Positions 1-8,512 of a DNA stretch of 64,000 nt are shown here, in pieces (positions within the stretch are counted from its first letter, which is position 1; the number at the start of each line of letters is the position of its first letter). The DNA comes from Catellatospora sp. TT07R-123 (GTDB lineage Bacteria; Actinomycetota; Actinomycetes; Mycobacteriales; Micromonosporaceae). The notes below the pieces were generated by a model, which did no database searches, was not told where the DNA came from, and was given only the letters and a program-made list of their open reading frames with translations. A program made the position numbers and the translations under genes. Where the stretch lies: NCBI RefSeq assembly GCF_018327705.1, contig NZ_BNEM01000002.1:2728001-2792000 (forward strand), in the 5' to 3' direction.

Positions 1-6
1 GACGGG

Positions 7-33
7 GTGTGGGAAATCGATCTCCCGAGTTTG
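7..33. promoter_or_regulatory. LacI-type operator-like motif, copy 1
   Basis: The near-palindrome GGGAAATCGATCTCCC at 11-26 has a central ATCGAT and is followed by GAGTTTG. A closely related block occurs at 2616-2642 upstream of the amidase gene, in the same orientation. LacI-family operators usually have a central CG, as here. This copy lies left of the amidase stop codon, so it may serve a minus-strand gene outside the window. Apart from this motif and the inverted repeat at 352-420, I see nothing convincing in 1-461. Confidence 0.35.
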
Positions 34-351
34 GGCACGACCGTCATCTCTGTCAATGGTCGGCATGACCGACGATCCGTACAGGACTGTCGCGTCACGA
101 CCTTCAAACCATGTCAGTACAGGTGGAAGGCATCACGCGATCGAAGCGGGAGCATCCTCCGCAGCGAGCGGCCGCCGACTCTTGTCGGCAATCGATTTCC
201 GACGTATGGTATCCGGCGTGCCGGACGGCGCGGCCTTTCCGACCGGAACGGGAAGGCCGCCCTGTGGACGGCGCGGGTCGGCGTCTCCCAAGTGCGCCGG
301 CCCGCGCTCACCCCCGTCCGGGTCGTCGAGCGCGGGCCGGTCTCCACCGTC

Positions 352-420
352 GAAGTTGCCGGGCACCTGTGCGTATCTTGGGCCGCCACCTGCCCGATTG
401 CCCGGCAACTCGGACGATCA
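352..420. repeat. Intergenic inverted repeat, family A, copy 1
   Basis: The left arm starts GAAGTTGCCGGGCA and the right arm is TGCCCGATTGCCCGGCAACT, followed by CGGACGATCA. The loop carries TATCTTGG, the reverse complement of the CCAAGATA seen in other copies, so the central part is inverted relative to the copy at 31714. Related copies lie at 29126, 31714, 43060 and 63446, all between genes. Confidence 0.8.
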
Positions 421-461
421 ACGGCCGATCGACGAGCAGGGCGCGTGGCGGCGGGTCAGGG

Positions 462-2576
462 TCAGAGCATGGCCTCGCCGTTGAGGCCGAAGTAGTCGTG
501 CCACTTGGCTCCGCCGCCGAACGACGAGCCGTTGGACAGGCCGACGTAGACGTCGTTGGTGCCGCCCTTGGTGAACACGACGATGTCGTCCTTGCCGTCA
601 CCGTTGAAGTCGCCCGTGTACGGGTACTCCCCGGCCAGGCAGAACCAGTCGTTCCACTTCACCGTCGTGCCGACGAAGCTGCTCCCGTTGGACAGCGCCA
701 CATACACGTCGGCGTCGCCGTTGCAGGTGAACGTGACGATGTCGGCCTTGCCGTCGCCGTTGAAGTCACCCACCCGCGGCTGCTCGTTGCCGACCGCGAA
801 CAGGTCGTGCCACTTCTGCCCCGGCCCGAACGAACTGCCGTTGGACAGGGCCACGTAGACGTCGGAGGCACTCGACGGGCCCTGCGTGAACGTGATGATG
901 TCGGCCTTGCCGTCACCGTTGACGTCACCGACCGCCGGGAACTCCCCGGTCGGGGCGAAGAAGTCGTGCCACTTCACGCCGGGGCCGAACGAGCTGCCGT
1001 TGGACAGGGCCACGTACACGTCGCCGTTGCCGTCGTGGGTGAACGTGACGATGTCGTCCTTGCCGTCACCGTTGAAGTCGCCCACCCCGGGCACCTCGGC
1101 ATTCGGCGCGAACCAGTCGTGCCACTTCGCCCCGCCGCCGAACGACGAGCCGTTGGACAACCCGACGTACACGTCGCCCAGCGACCCGCCCGTGAACGTG
1201 ATCGCGTCGTCGCGGCCGTCGCCGTTGAAGTCACCCGACAGCAGCTTCTCGCCGTTGAGGCCGAAGTAGTCGTTCCACTTCACCGACGTGCCCGTGAACG
1301 AGCCGCCGTTCGAGGTGGCCACGTACGCATCGTTGAGCGAGCCCAGGGTGAACGTGACGATGTCGTCCCTGCCGTCGCCGTTGAAGTCTGTCGGCGCACC
1401 GGCCGCGGTCAGGCCGCCGCCGTCACCACCGCCACCGCCGCCGCCACCGGCGTTGACCAGCGACATGTAGTAGTTCCAGTTCCAGTTCGGGCCCGGGTCG
1501 GTGTGGTCGTTGCCCGGCATCTCGTTGTGGCCCTTGATGTAGCCGCGGGTCTTCGGGATGCCCCACTTGTCGCACAGGTAGCGGGTCAGGTTCGCCGACG
1601 AGCGGTACATGACGTCGGTGAACCAGGACGGGTTGTCGATGTAGCCCTCGTGCTCGATGCCCAGGGCGTACGAGTTGGCCGACCGCACGTGGTAGGCGGT
1701 GTCCTCCTCGCGCACCATCTGCGTGATGTCGCCGTCGTTGGAGCGCACCAGGTAATGCGCGCTGACCTGCGCCGACGGGTTCTGGAACCAGCTGATCGAA
1801 CCGGCGTAGGAACCCTGCATCACGTGGATGACGACGGTGGTGATCTTCGCCGACCGCCCCGGGGAGTAGTTGTTGCCGTTGGCGGCGACCCAGTGCGCGC
1901 CGGAGTACTGCGGCACCGCTGCCGCTGCCGCGGCCGCCGCCGCCTGCGGACCGGCGGTCTTCGGCGCCGCGGCCGGCTGCGTCCCGGCGGGCCGGATCGC
2001 GGCGTAGCGGCCCAGCTCCGGGCGGACCCGGTCGGGCGCGGCGGTGACGGTGCCGCCGGGGGTGCGCACGGTCACGCCCTGCTGGACGATCTCGTACACG
2101 TGGTCGGCGTAGAGGCGGGCGGTGGCGTCGCCACTGGCACCGGCGTACTCGGCCACGGCCGGGTACCAGGCGGCGGTGCGGGCGCGGTCGGCGGCGGTCA
2201 GGCCCGCCCGGTCCGCGTACGACCGCAGCACGGCGGCGGCGCCGCGCACGTTGGCGGCTGCGTCGGTCTTCAGCGCGGCGGTGTCGCTGCCGGTGAGCCG
2301 GGCGGCCAGGGCCAGGCTGCCGTTGCCGGGGTTGGCGGCCAGGTGCATGATCCCGAAGCCGTTGTCCTGGCTGGGCAGCCCGGCGTGGTCGATCAGCCGG
2401 GTCTCGCCGTAGCCGACCGCCACGAGCAGATCCCGGGGCACGCCGTAGGACGTGGCCGCCGCGGTGAACACCGCGTTCAGGCCCTGGGCCGGCACGGGCC
2501 CGGCGGCGGCGGGTGCCGCGGTGACCAGGGTGCCGAGCAGCAGGGTACTGACGACGAGGGGTGCTCTTCGGAGCAT
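462..2576 (-). CDS. Secreted N-acetylmuramoyl-L-alanine amidase with FG-GAP repeats
   Basis: This 704-aa exported wall hydrolase should cleave the amide bond between MurNAc and the stem peptide. A signal peptide covers about residues 1-25. An Ala-rich region with a lysozyme-like stretch (about 32-160) precedes an Amidase_2/PGRP-type domain (about 225-375). Its likely zinc ligands are H251 (VVIHVMQG), H350 (KGHNEMPG) and D360. A poly-Gly linker leads to six repeats of about 51 residues, each with a Ca-binding-like DxNGDGxxD loop (from about 397), which is a beta-propeller-type FG-GAP/VCBS array. GAGGAG sits just upstream of the ATG. The function is inferred from domains; whether the N-terminal segment is catalytic is unclear. 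Confidence 0.9.
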   Translation of the reverse strand: MLRRAPLVVSTLLLGTLVTAAPAAAGPVPAQGLNAVFTAAATSYGVPRDLLVAVGYGETRLIDHAGLPSQDNGFGIMHLAANPGNGSLALAARLTGSDTAALKTDAAANVRGAAAVLRSYADRAGLTAADRARTAAWYPAVAEYAGASGDATARLYADHVYEIVQQGVTVRTPGGTVTAAPDRVRPELGRYAAIRPAGTQPAAAPKTAGPQAAAAAAAAAVPQYSGAHWVAANGNNYSPGRSAKITTVVIHVMQGSYAGSISWFQNPSAQVSAHYLVRSNDGDITQMVREEDTAYHVRSANSYALGIEHEGYIDNPSWFTDVMYRSSANLTRYLCDKWGIPKTRGYIKGHNEMPGNDHTDPGPNWNWNYYMSLVNAGGGGGGGGDGGGLTAAGAPTDFNGDGRDDIVTFTLGSLNDAYVATSNGGSFTGTSVKWNDYFGLNGEKLLSGDFNGDGRDDAITFTGGSLGDVYVGLSNGSSFGGGAKWHDWFAPNAEVPGVGDFNGDGKDDIVTFTHDGNGDVYVALSNGSSFGPGVKWHDFFAPTGEFPAVGDVNGDGKADIITFTQGPSSASDVYVALSNGSSFGPGQKWHDLFAVGNEQPRVGDFNGDGKADIVTFTCNGDADVYVALSNGSSFVGTTVKWNDWFCLAGEYPYTGDFNGDGKDDIVVFTKGGTNDVYVGLSNGSSFGGGAKWHDYFGLNGEAML

Positions 2577-2615
2577 GGAGTCTCCTCTCGGCCGCGTGGG
2601 AGCACGGCCGGATGG

Positions 2616-2642
2616 GTGGGAGAAATCGATGTCCGAGTGTTG
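2616..2642. promoter_or_regulatory. LacI-type operator-like motif, copy 2
   Basis: This copy repeats the block at 7-33: GGTGGGAGAAATCGATGTCC followed by GAGTGTTG, with AATCGAT at 2624-2630. It lies about 40-65 bp upstream of the amidase start codon (minus strand), a sensible position for an operator or promoter element. Confidence 0.4.
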
Positions 2643-2760
2643 ATCCGAGCACCGCCGCCTGCAATGCGTGGCACCACGGATCTATTGCCGACCCGACCCG
2701 CGTTGCATCACGGGAGCAGCGGAAACGAGCTCCGCGTCAGCTGTCCGCCGTGGATCGTGA

Positions 2761-3471
2761 TCATGCTCCGCGCACAGCGGCGGGCTGTGGTCCGACCCCG
2801 CCGAGCAGGCTGCTCAGCCCGGCCCAGGTGCCGATCGCGGCGCGCTCCTGCGGGTTGTCCAGATACCAGCGCACGGCGTCGCCGAGCAGCAGCGGGTGCA
2901 CCGCCCAGTGCAGCGGCAGGACCCCGCCGGGCACCGGCAGCTGCCGCTGGCCGGGGTCGCGCGACCAGGTGCGCGCGACCTCCAGCTCATCCCAGCCGTA
3001 GCTGCGGCGTCCGCGCCAGTCGGTGACGGTGAGCCCGTCGGCCGTCAGCGCCAGGCGCGGGACGTCGAGCAGCACCCACACCCAGCCGACGACGACCATG
3101 GCCGCCACCAGCGTCACGGCCGCCTGGCCCACCGGCTCGGTCGTGGGGCGCAGCCGACTGAGTCCGAAGATCAGGAACAGGTTGAGCAGCAGGACCATCC
3201 CGGGCCGACCGATCCGGCCCGGCCGGGAGGCGCTGATGAAGGCGGGCCGGGTCCCGCCCCGCACCCGGAGGCGCCACACCTGCGCGTTCGGACTCCGCAG
3301 CTGGCTGAGCGCCAGCGAGGTGGCCAGCAGCAGCAGGCTCACCCCGTCGACGGCGCCGTCCATCCCGGACCGCCCGGCCAGCAGCGCGGCGGCGGTGCCC
3401 AGGCCGAGGACGGCGTAGACGGCCACGAGGGCGCGGAACAGCAGGCGCGACAGATGCATGGCGGTGAGCAT
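2761..3471 (-). CDS. Hypothetical membrane protein with PH-like C-terminal half
   Basis: Roughly 236 residues with four hydrophobic helices: two near the N-terminus, then VLLLNLFLIFGL and VTLVAAMVVVGWVWVLL. A soluble C-terminal region beginning PRLALTADGLTVTDW resembles the PH-like domain of many actinobacterial membrane proteins. I do not recognise a specific family or function. In-frame starts at 3510, 3471 and 3459 are all possible; none has a clear ribosome binding site, and 3471 is a compromise. It is a stand-alone minus-strand gene. Confidence 0.6.
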   Translation of the reverse strand: MLTAMHLSRLLFRALVAVYAVLGLGTAAALLAGRSGMDGAVDGVSLLLLATSLALSQLRSPNAQVWRLRVRGGTRPAFISASRPGRIGRPGMVLLLNLFLIFGLSRLRPTTEPVGQAAVTLVAAMVVVGWVWVLLDVPRLALTADGLTVTDWRGRRSYGWDELEVARTWSRDPGQRQLPVPGGVLPLHWAVHPLLLGDAVRWYLDNPQERAAIGTWAGLSSLLGGVGPQPAAVRGA

Positions 3472-3695
3472 AGGTGCGATCGCGAGCCCGCGCGGCCCTT
3501 GCCCGCCCATGGGACATTGATCTCGGTCGAGTTCGGGTGGTGATCGGGGTGGGCGGGGCTGCGGGGGCGCCGGGGCCGTACCCGTTCACCGTGGCCGACC
3601 TGGCGGGACTGGCCGGCCACTTCGGGCACCGGCAGCGCTGACCTGCGGATACACAATTGATTAACACGTTCACGGATGTCGAAATATTTAGTTTC

Positions 3696-3731
3696 TTGAG
3701 ATCCTGGACGCCGCGCTCCTAGGCTGGCCGG
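3696..3731 (+). promoter_or_regulatory. Promoter of a leaderless leader-peptide transcript
   Basis: TTGAGA (3696-3701) and TAGGCT (3720-3725) are separated by 18 bp. Six bases after the -10 box comes the GTG of the short leader ORF at 3732, so the transcript would start at or next to the start codon. An AT-rich stretch (3650-3695) precedes it. Confidence 0.45.
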
Positions 3732-3809
3732 GTGGAGCTGACGCGCCTGTTCACGGCACGCCTGCACGTCGATCTGCGACGGCAGGCCAGCTCACTCTGT
3801 CCGCGCTGA
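3732..3809 (+). CDS. Putative Cys-containing leader peptide upstream of the sulfatase
   Basis: A 25-codon ORF containing RLHVDLRRQASSLC and ending CPR. The RLHVDL core followed by a late Cys is the pattern I know from actinobacterial 'putative leader peptide' ORFs in front of sulfur-assimilation genes. Related leaderless Cys-rich uORFs in mycobacteria are reported to sense cysteine supply by attenuation. It lies 120 bp upstream of the sulfatase, on the same strand, with a promoter spaced for leaderless translation. The predicted role is to raise sulfatase expression when cysteine is short. This rests on motif and position only. Confidence 0.6.
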   Translation: MELTRLFTARLHVDLRRQASSLCPR

Positions 3810-3929
3810 CCGCTCGCGCGCGCTCCACCGTTCCCCTGCCGCCGGAGCATTCCGGCATCTCCTGCTCGGCCCACTCGGGCGCCGCTGCGCGCCCGTGCGC
3901 CGCCGCGCACCCACGGAAAGGTCGATCCC

Positions 3930-5342
3930 ATGTCGGACACCCCGTCGCTGCGGCGGCGCACCTTCCTCGCGGCCTCGGCCGCGGCTGGCGCGGCGGCCGC
4001 CGCCGGCCTGCCGTCCCAGCCCGCCCAGGCGGCCGCCACCCGCCCGAACATCCTGATCATCGTCACCGACGACCAGCCGAAGAACACCCAGTGGGCCACC
4101 GGCAAGACCATCGGCTGGCTCGGCGACCACGGCGTCACGTTCGCCAACGCGTTCTCGGTGACGCCGCTGTGCGCGCCGTCGCGCTCGACCATCTTCACCG
4201 GGCAGTACGCGCACAACCACGGCGTACGCGGCAACCAGCACCAGGAGAACCTGAACCACCACGCCACCGTGCAGCGCTACCTCCAGGAGGCGGGCTACCG
4301 CACCGGCCTGTACGGCAAGTACCTCAACGGCTGGGACGTGCACGACAACCCGCCGTACTTCGACGAGTTCGCGCTGCTCGCGCCCATCACGTACAACGAC
4401 GGCCAGTACAACGTCGACGGCACCGTGCAGACGATCAACGGGTACACCACCACCGTCGTCAAGAACCGGGCGCTGCAGTTCCTCCAGCGCAGCACCACCG
4501 ACACCCGCCCCTGGTTCCTGTACGTCGCCCCGAAGGCCCCGCACGGCCCGAACACCCCGGACATCCCGTACGCCGACACCGAGGTCCCGGCCTGGGACGG
4601 CCGTCCCGGCGTGCCGGAGAACGACCGCTCGGACAAGCCCGCCTACATCAAGAACGCCGACGGCACCCTGGCCGACGGCAGGAACATCCGCACCAACCAG
4701 CTGCGCACGCTGCTGTCGGTCGACGACGCGGTGCAGGCCATCCACGACAAGCTCGAAGCCCTCGGTCAGCTGGAGAACACGCTGGTGTTCTACATCTCCG
4801 ACAACGGCTTCGCCTGGGCCGACCACGGCTGGACCAAGAAGTCGGTGCCCTACGGCCCGTCGATCGAGGTGCCGTTCCGGGTGTCGTGGCCCGCGGGCGG
4901 GCTCAACACCGGCGCCACCGACAACCGGCTCACCGGCAACATCGACATCGCCCCGACGATCCTGGCCGCCGCCGGGATCACCCCGGACGCCCAGCACCCG
5001 CAGGACGGGCACTCGCTGCTGGGCGCCTACCGCCGCGACCACATCCTGACCGAGTTCTTCAAGCACGGCACCGCGGCGGGCGGCCCGCCGAGCTGGTCGT
5101 CGTACGTCACCGCCACCAAGCAGTACACCGAGTACCGCGACGTGCACACCGACGCCAACGGCATCCCGACCGGCAGCGGCGCGGTGCTGTTCCGCGAGTA
5201 CTACGACCTGGTCAACGACCCGCACCAGCTCACCAACCTGCTCTACCAGTCCACCCCGGCCCAGGAGACGGCGCTGGGCATCCCCGCCCTGGCCGCCCAG
5301 CTCGCCGCCGACCGCACCAGCTCCGGCGCCACCGCCCCGTAA
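3930..5342 (+). CDS. Tat-exported sulfatase
   Basis: A 470-aa arylsulfatase-family enzyme that hydrolyses sulfate esters outside the cell. The N-terminus has a twin-arginine signal (LRRRTFLAASAAAG). Domain landmarks are the metal-binding IVTDDQPKNTQW (D47, D48) and the C-x-P-S-R signature at C81 (CAPSRSTIFTG), whose Cys is converted to formylglycine. A later DNGFAWADHG segment is also typical. GGAAAGG precedes the ATG. The converting enzyme is encoded immediately downstream (5470), and a Cys-containing leader peptide lies upstream. Together this suggests sulfur scavenging. The substrate is not predictable. Confidence 0.92.
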   Translation: MSDTPSLRRRTFLAASAAAGAAAAAGLPSQPAQAAATRPNILIIVTDDQPKNTQWATGKTIGWLGDHGVTFANAFSVTPLCAPSRSTIFTGQYAHNHGVRGNQHQENLNHHATVQRYLQEAGYRTGLYGKYLNGWDVHDNPPYFDEFALLAPITYNDGQYNVDGTVQTINGYTTTVVKNRALQFLQRSTTDTRPWFLYVAPKAPHGPNTPDIPYADTEVPAWDGRPGVPENDRSDKPAYIKNADGTLADGRNIRTNQLRTLLSVDDAVQAIHDKLEALGQLENTLVFYISDNGFAWADHGWTKKSVPYGPSIEVPFRVSWPAGGLNTGATDNRLTGNIDIAPTILAAAGITPDAQHPQDGHSLLGAYRRDHILTEFFKHGTAAGGPPSWSSYVTATKQYTEYRDVHTDANGIPTGSGAVLFREYYDLVNDPHQLTNLLYQSTPAQETALGIPALAAQLAADRTSSGATAP

Positions 5343-5374
5343 CACCCACCCCCGCCTGCCCTCGCGCCCCGCGG

Positions 5375-5428
5375 GTGAGGAAGGGCACCTTGTTAACAGA
5401 CGTCTGTTAAGAAGGTGCCCTTCCTCAC
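5375..5428. terminator. 54-bp palindrome after the sulfatase gene
   Basis: GTGAGGAAGGGCACCTT pairs with AAGGTGCCCTTCCTCAC around a perfect core, TTAACAGACGTCTGTTAA (5393-5410). One G/G mismatch interrupts otherwise continuous arms. It lies 32 bp after the sulfatase stop and can form a strong hairpin, so it probably terminates transcription. The sequence type also looks like an intergenic element that I associate with Micromonosporaceae genomes. Confidence 0.65.
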
Positions 5429-5469
5429 CTCGCGCCGGAGCGGGCGGGGCGCACAGAGATGGAGACGTC

Positions 5470-6411
5470 GTGGACGAACCGCATGGCGCCTGCTGCACCC
5501 CCGGCCGCGCCGCGCCCGCCGCGCTGGTACTGAGCCCGCCGCCGGCGGCGGCCTCGCGCGCCGCCGGGCGCACCGTCACGCTGCCGGGCGGGGCGTTCCT
5601 GATGGGCACCGACGACACCGAGGGCTTCCCGGCCGACGGCGAGGGGCCGGTGCGCGAGGTGACGGTGCGCCCGTTCCGCATCGACCCGACCGCGGTCACC
5701 AACGCCCAGTTCGCCACGTTCGCCAAGGCCACCGGGTACACCACCGAGGCCGAGCGGTTCGGCTCGTCGTACGTCTTCGGCGGGCACCTGGCCCGCGACG
5801 TGACCGCCCGCAGCGCCCGGGTGCCGACCACGCCCTGGTGGTTCGAGGTCGCCGGGGCGAGCTGGCGCCATCCGTTCGGGCCGGACTCCGGCACCGGCGA
5901 CCGGCAGAACCACCCCGTGGTGCACGTCTCCTGGCACGACGCCGCCGCCTACTGCGACTGGTCGGGCACCCGCCTGCCCACCGAGGCCGAGTGGGAGTAC
6001 GCCGCCCGGGGCGGCCTGGTGCAGGCCCGGTTCCCGTGGGGCGACGAGCTGACCCCGGGCGGGCGCCACATGTGCAACATCTGGCAGGGCGAGTTCCCCG
6101 CGCGCGACAGCGCCGCCGACGGGTTCGCCGGGACCGCGCCGGTCAGGTCGTTCCGGCCCAACGGGTTCGGCCTGTACAACATGGCCGGCAACGTGTGGGA
6201 GTGGTGCGCGGACTGGTTCAGCGCCGACTTCCACGCCACGGGGCCGCGCACCGACCCGGCCGGGCCGCCGCAGGGCAGCGCGAAGGTGATGCGGGGCGGC
6301 TCGCACCTGTGCCACGTGTCGTACTGCAACCGCTACCGGGTCGCGGCCCGGTCGGCGAACACCCCGGACAGCTCGACCAGCAACATCGGCTTCCGGGTGG
6401 CCGCGGACTGA
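5470..6411 (+). CDS. Formylglycine-generating enzyme (sulfatase activator)
   Basis: A 313-aa FGE/SUMF1-family protein that oxidises the CxPSR cysteine of sulfatases to formylglycine. The domain runs from LPGGAFLMGTDD through LPTEAEWEYAARGG and NVWEWCADW to GFRVAAD. The two active-site cysteines of aerobic, copper-dependent FGEs are present in GGSHLCHVSYCNRYR (C281 and C286). The GTG start has GGAG a few bases upstream. The neighbouring sulfatase at 3930 is the obvious client, although the hairpin between them suggests separate transcription. No export signal is seen. Confidence 0.93.
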   Translation: MDEPHGACCTPGRAAPAALVLSPPPAAASRAAGRTVTLPGGAFLMGTDDTEGFPADGEGPVREVTVRPFRIDPTAVTNAQFATFAKATGYTTEAERFGSSYVFGGHLARDVTARSARVPTTPWWFEVAGASWRHPFGPDSGTGDRQNHPVVHVSWHDAAAYCDWSGTRLPTEAEWEYAARGGLVQARFPWGDELTPGGRHMCNIWQGEFPARDSAADGFAGTAPVRSFRPNGFGLYNMAGNVWEWCADWFSADFHATGPRTDPAGPPQGSAKVMRGGSHLCHVSYCNRYRVAARSANTPDSSTSNIGFRVAAD

Positions 6412-6454
6412 CCTCCGCGCGTCCTGCCCCGCCCGCTCCGGCCCGGCGGGCAGT

Positions 6455-6970
6455 ATGGGCGTCATGTCCAGGTTGGCCCGGCGTCCGCTCGTACGCTGGC
6501 TGCTGAGCACCTCGATCATGATCGCGGTGTACTTCGTGGTGCCCACCGACCGGGGCAGCGCCGCCTGGGAACTGGTCGCCCGGACGCTGTTCTCCCTGGT
6601 CGGGATCGTGGTGGTCGCGGCGCTGATCCTGCGCCAGATCAACCGCCAGCTGGCCGGGGACGAGGCGCCGCTGCTCGGGCTGCTCAACGCGCTGACCACC
6701 GGGGTGCTGTTCTTCGCCCTGGCCGACTACGTGCTCGCGGTCGGCTCGCCCGGCTCCTTCGTCGACCTGCAGACCCGGGTCGACGCGCTCTACTTCGCGC
6801 TGTCCACCCTGGCCACGGTCGGTTTCGGCGACGTGCACGCGCAGGGGCAGTCCGCCCGCGTGCTGCTGATCCTGCAGATGGTCTTCAACACGATGATCAT
6901 CGCCGCCGGGGTGTCGGTCCTGTCGCAGCAACTCACCGAGCGGGTCCGCGAGCGCCACCGAAACCGGTGA
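6455..6970 (+). CDS. Two-pore-helix type potassium channel protein
   Basis: A 171-aa integral membrane protein. Hydrophobic helices lie at about 15-30, 42-60, 77-96 and 136-157. The pore loop ALYFALSTLA leads into the selectivity filter TVGFGD (121-126), which marks the Ion_trans_2 K+ channel family. There is no RCK/TrkA-N regulatory domain, only a short basic tail. The ATG at 6464 is an alternative start. It is likely a small voltage-independent K+ channel. Confidence 0.8.
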   Translation: MGVMSRLARRPLVRWLLSTSIMIAVYFVVPTDRGSAAWELVARTLFSLVGIVVVAALILRQINRQLAGDEAPLLGLLNALTTGVLFFALADYVLAVGSPGSFVDLQTRVDALYFALSTLATVGFGDVHAQGQSARVLLILQMVFNTMIIAAGVSVLSQQLTERVRERHRNR

Positions 6971-7063
6971 TCATTCGGCGCGCCGCGGCCGTCCGCACGG
7001 GTGGCGGAGTACTACGATCGTGCGAACCTTTTAGTACAAATCACCATCAAATACGTGATCATG

Positions 7064-7092
7064 TTGACAACAGATGCAGTCGGCTCGATACG
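7064..7092 (+). promoter_or_regulatory. Possible promoter of the RlpA-like gene
   Basis: TTGACA (7064-7069) is followed after 17 bp by GATACG (7087-7092), a weak -10. This leaves a leader of about 70 nt before the TTG start at 7166. I looked for a c-di-AMP riboswitch, common before actinobacterial wall hydrolase genes, and did not find its conserved blocks. Confidence 0.3.
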
Positions 7093-7165
7093 GTCCACTT
7101 CGGCCCGGTGCTCGCGTCACGGCAGGCATCGTGCCAGTCCCTGTTGCCTACGGAAGGTAAGCGAC

Positions 7166-7729
7166 TTGTCCGGCCGACATTCCCTCGAGCACAAGCCCCG
7201 ACGGAACTTCGCCCCCATCGCCACCGCCACCGTCGCCACGGCCATCCTGGTCGGAGGCACCGCACTCGCCGTCGAGGCGACCACGCCCGACACCGGCACC
7301 GGCGCCGCCGCCACACAGCACACCGACGACCACGCCACGGCCTCACCCAGCGTCACGCCCATCGTGGTCCAGCGCGACCCCGAGAAGGCCTCCCGCGGCT
7401 CCGTGCGCGCCGCCGTCGCCGACGGCAACCCGGCCGCCACGGTCGTCGGGACCGGCACCTGCAAAGCCTCGTTCTACGCCGAGGGGCAGGGCACCGCCAG
7501 CGGCGAGCGCTTCAACCCGAACGAGCTCACCGCCGCGCACAAGACCCTCAAGTTCAACACCCGGGTCCGCGTCACCAACACCACCAACGGCAAGTCCGTC
7601 GTGGTACGCATCAACGACCGCGGCCCGTACATCGCCGGGCGCTGCCTCGACCTGTCCCGCGCCGCCTTCGCGCAGATCGCGAGCCTGTCCAGCGGGGTCA
7701 CCACAGTGAGGTACGACATCCTCAAGTAA
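7166..7729 (+). CDS. Secreted RlpA-like double-psi beta-barrel protein
   Basis: About 187 residues. I chose the TTG at 7166 because GGAAGG lies 8 nt upstream and the following residues form a plausible export segment ([19 protein letters not shown]). A low-complexity linker precedes a C-terminal DPBB domain: [20 protein letters not shown], then [20 protein letters not shown], and [11 protein letters not shown]. RlpA proteins bind, and in some species cleave, peptidoglycan lacking stem peptides. The DPBB aspartate in INDRGPY is present. Function is inferred from family. Confidence 0.8.
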   Translation: MSGRHSLEHKPRRNFAPIATATVATAILVGGTALAVEATTPDTGTGAAATQHTDDHATASPSVTPIVVQRDPEKASRGSVRAAVADGNPAATVVGTGTCKASFYAEGQGTASGERFNPNELTAAHKTLKFNTRVRVTNTTNGKSVVVRINDRGPYIAGRCLDLSRAAFAQIASLSSGVTTVRYDILK

Positions 7730-7775
7730 CCCGCCGACCGGCGCAAAGACGCCGCAGGCATGCCAAGATGTCGAT

Positions 7776-8462
7776 ATGCCGTCGGTCTACCTGGAACTCG
7801 GCTCGAAGCGGATCTTCGCGTGCGCGCTGGAATGGCCCGGCTGGTGCCGTTCCGGCGCGGACGCGGAGTCCGCGCTCGCGGCGCTCACGGCCTACACCGA
7901 CCGCTACGCACCGGTCGCCGAGCGCGCGGAGATCCCCTTCGAGCCGGGCTCCCTGCGCGTGGTCGAACGGGTCCGGGGCGGCAGCACCACCGACTTCGGC
8001 GCCCCGGAACGCCCCGCCGGCGCCGACCGCCGACCGCTCGGCCCCGAGCAGGCCGCACGCCAGGCCGCCCTGGTCGCCGCCGCGTGGGGGACGCTCGCCG
8101 ACATCGCCGCGCGAACCCCTGCCGAGCTGCGCAAAGGTCCGCGGGGCGGCGGGCGCGACCGCGACCGGATGCTCGACCACGTGGTCGCCGCCGAGGCGTC
8201 GTACGCCCGCAGGATCGGGGTGAAGCACAAAGCCCCCGCCTTCGACGACGCCGCCGCGATCGCGGCCCTGCGCGCCGACGTCCTCGACGTGCTCGCCACG
8301 CCGCGCGAGGGCACCCCGCCCGTGCCCGGCGGCTGGTACGTCCCCTACGCCGCCCGCCGCTTCGCCTGGCACGCCCTCGATCACGCCTGGGAGATGGAGG
8401 ACCGCACCGACAGCACCCCACCTGGCGTTATCCGTTCGCCGGGCCGCGGCGCCGCCGCCTAG
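7776..8462 (+). CDS. DinB/YfiT-like hypothetical protein with HicB-like N-terminus
   Basis: A 228-aa soluble protein. Residues 1-45 (VYLELGSKRIFACALEWPGW...) resemble the small HicB-like fold. The rest looks like a DinB four-helix bundle, with a possible metal-binding set including LDHVVAAEASYARRIG and WHALDHAWEMEDR. Similar two-part proteins are common in actinobacteria and have no firm function; thiol-dependent transferase roles are known for other DinB members. No ribosome binding site is obvious. It sits directly before proS. Confidence 0.65.
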   Translation: MPSVYLELGSKRIFACALEWPGWCRSGADAESALAALTAYTDRYAPVAERAEIPFEPGSLRVVERVRGGSTTDFGAPERPAGADRRPLGPEQAARQAALVAAAWGTLADIAARTPAELRKGPRGGGRDRDRMLDHVVAAEASYARRIGVKHKAPAFDDAAAIAALRADVLDVLATPREGTPPVPGGWYVPYAARRFAWHALDHAWEMEDRTDSTPPGVIRSPGRGAAA

Positions 8463-8512
8463 GATCGGCGCAACCGAACGCCCCGGACGCAGAGAGTGCA
8501 GGTGTCGTCAAT

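Noticed and set aside
111-3026. Very long plus-strand open frame opposite the amidase gene
   Set aside because: It is antisense to a gene with signal peptide, amidase motifs and FG-GAP repeats; the frame is open only because of high GC, and its translation is low-complexity.
6971-7165. c-di-AMP (ydaO-type) riboswitch before the RlpA-like gene
   Set aside because: Expected from family context, but I could not find the conserved sequence blocks or the paired stems.
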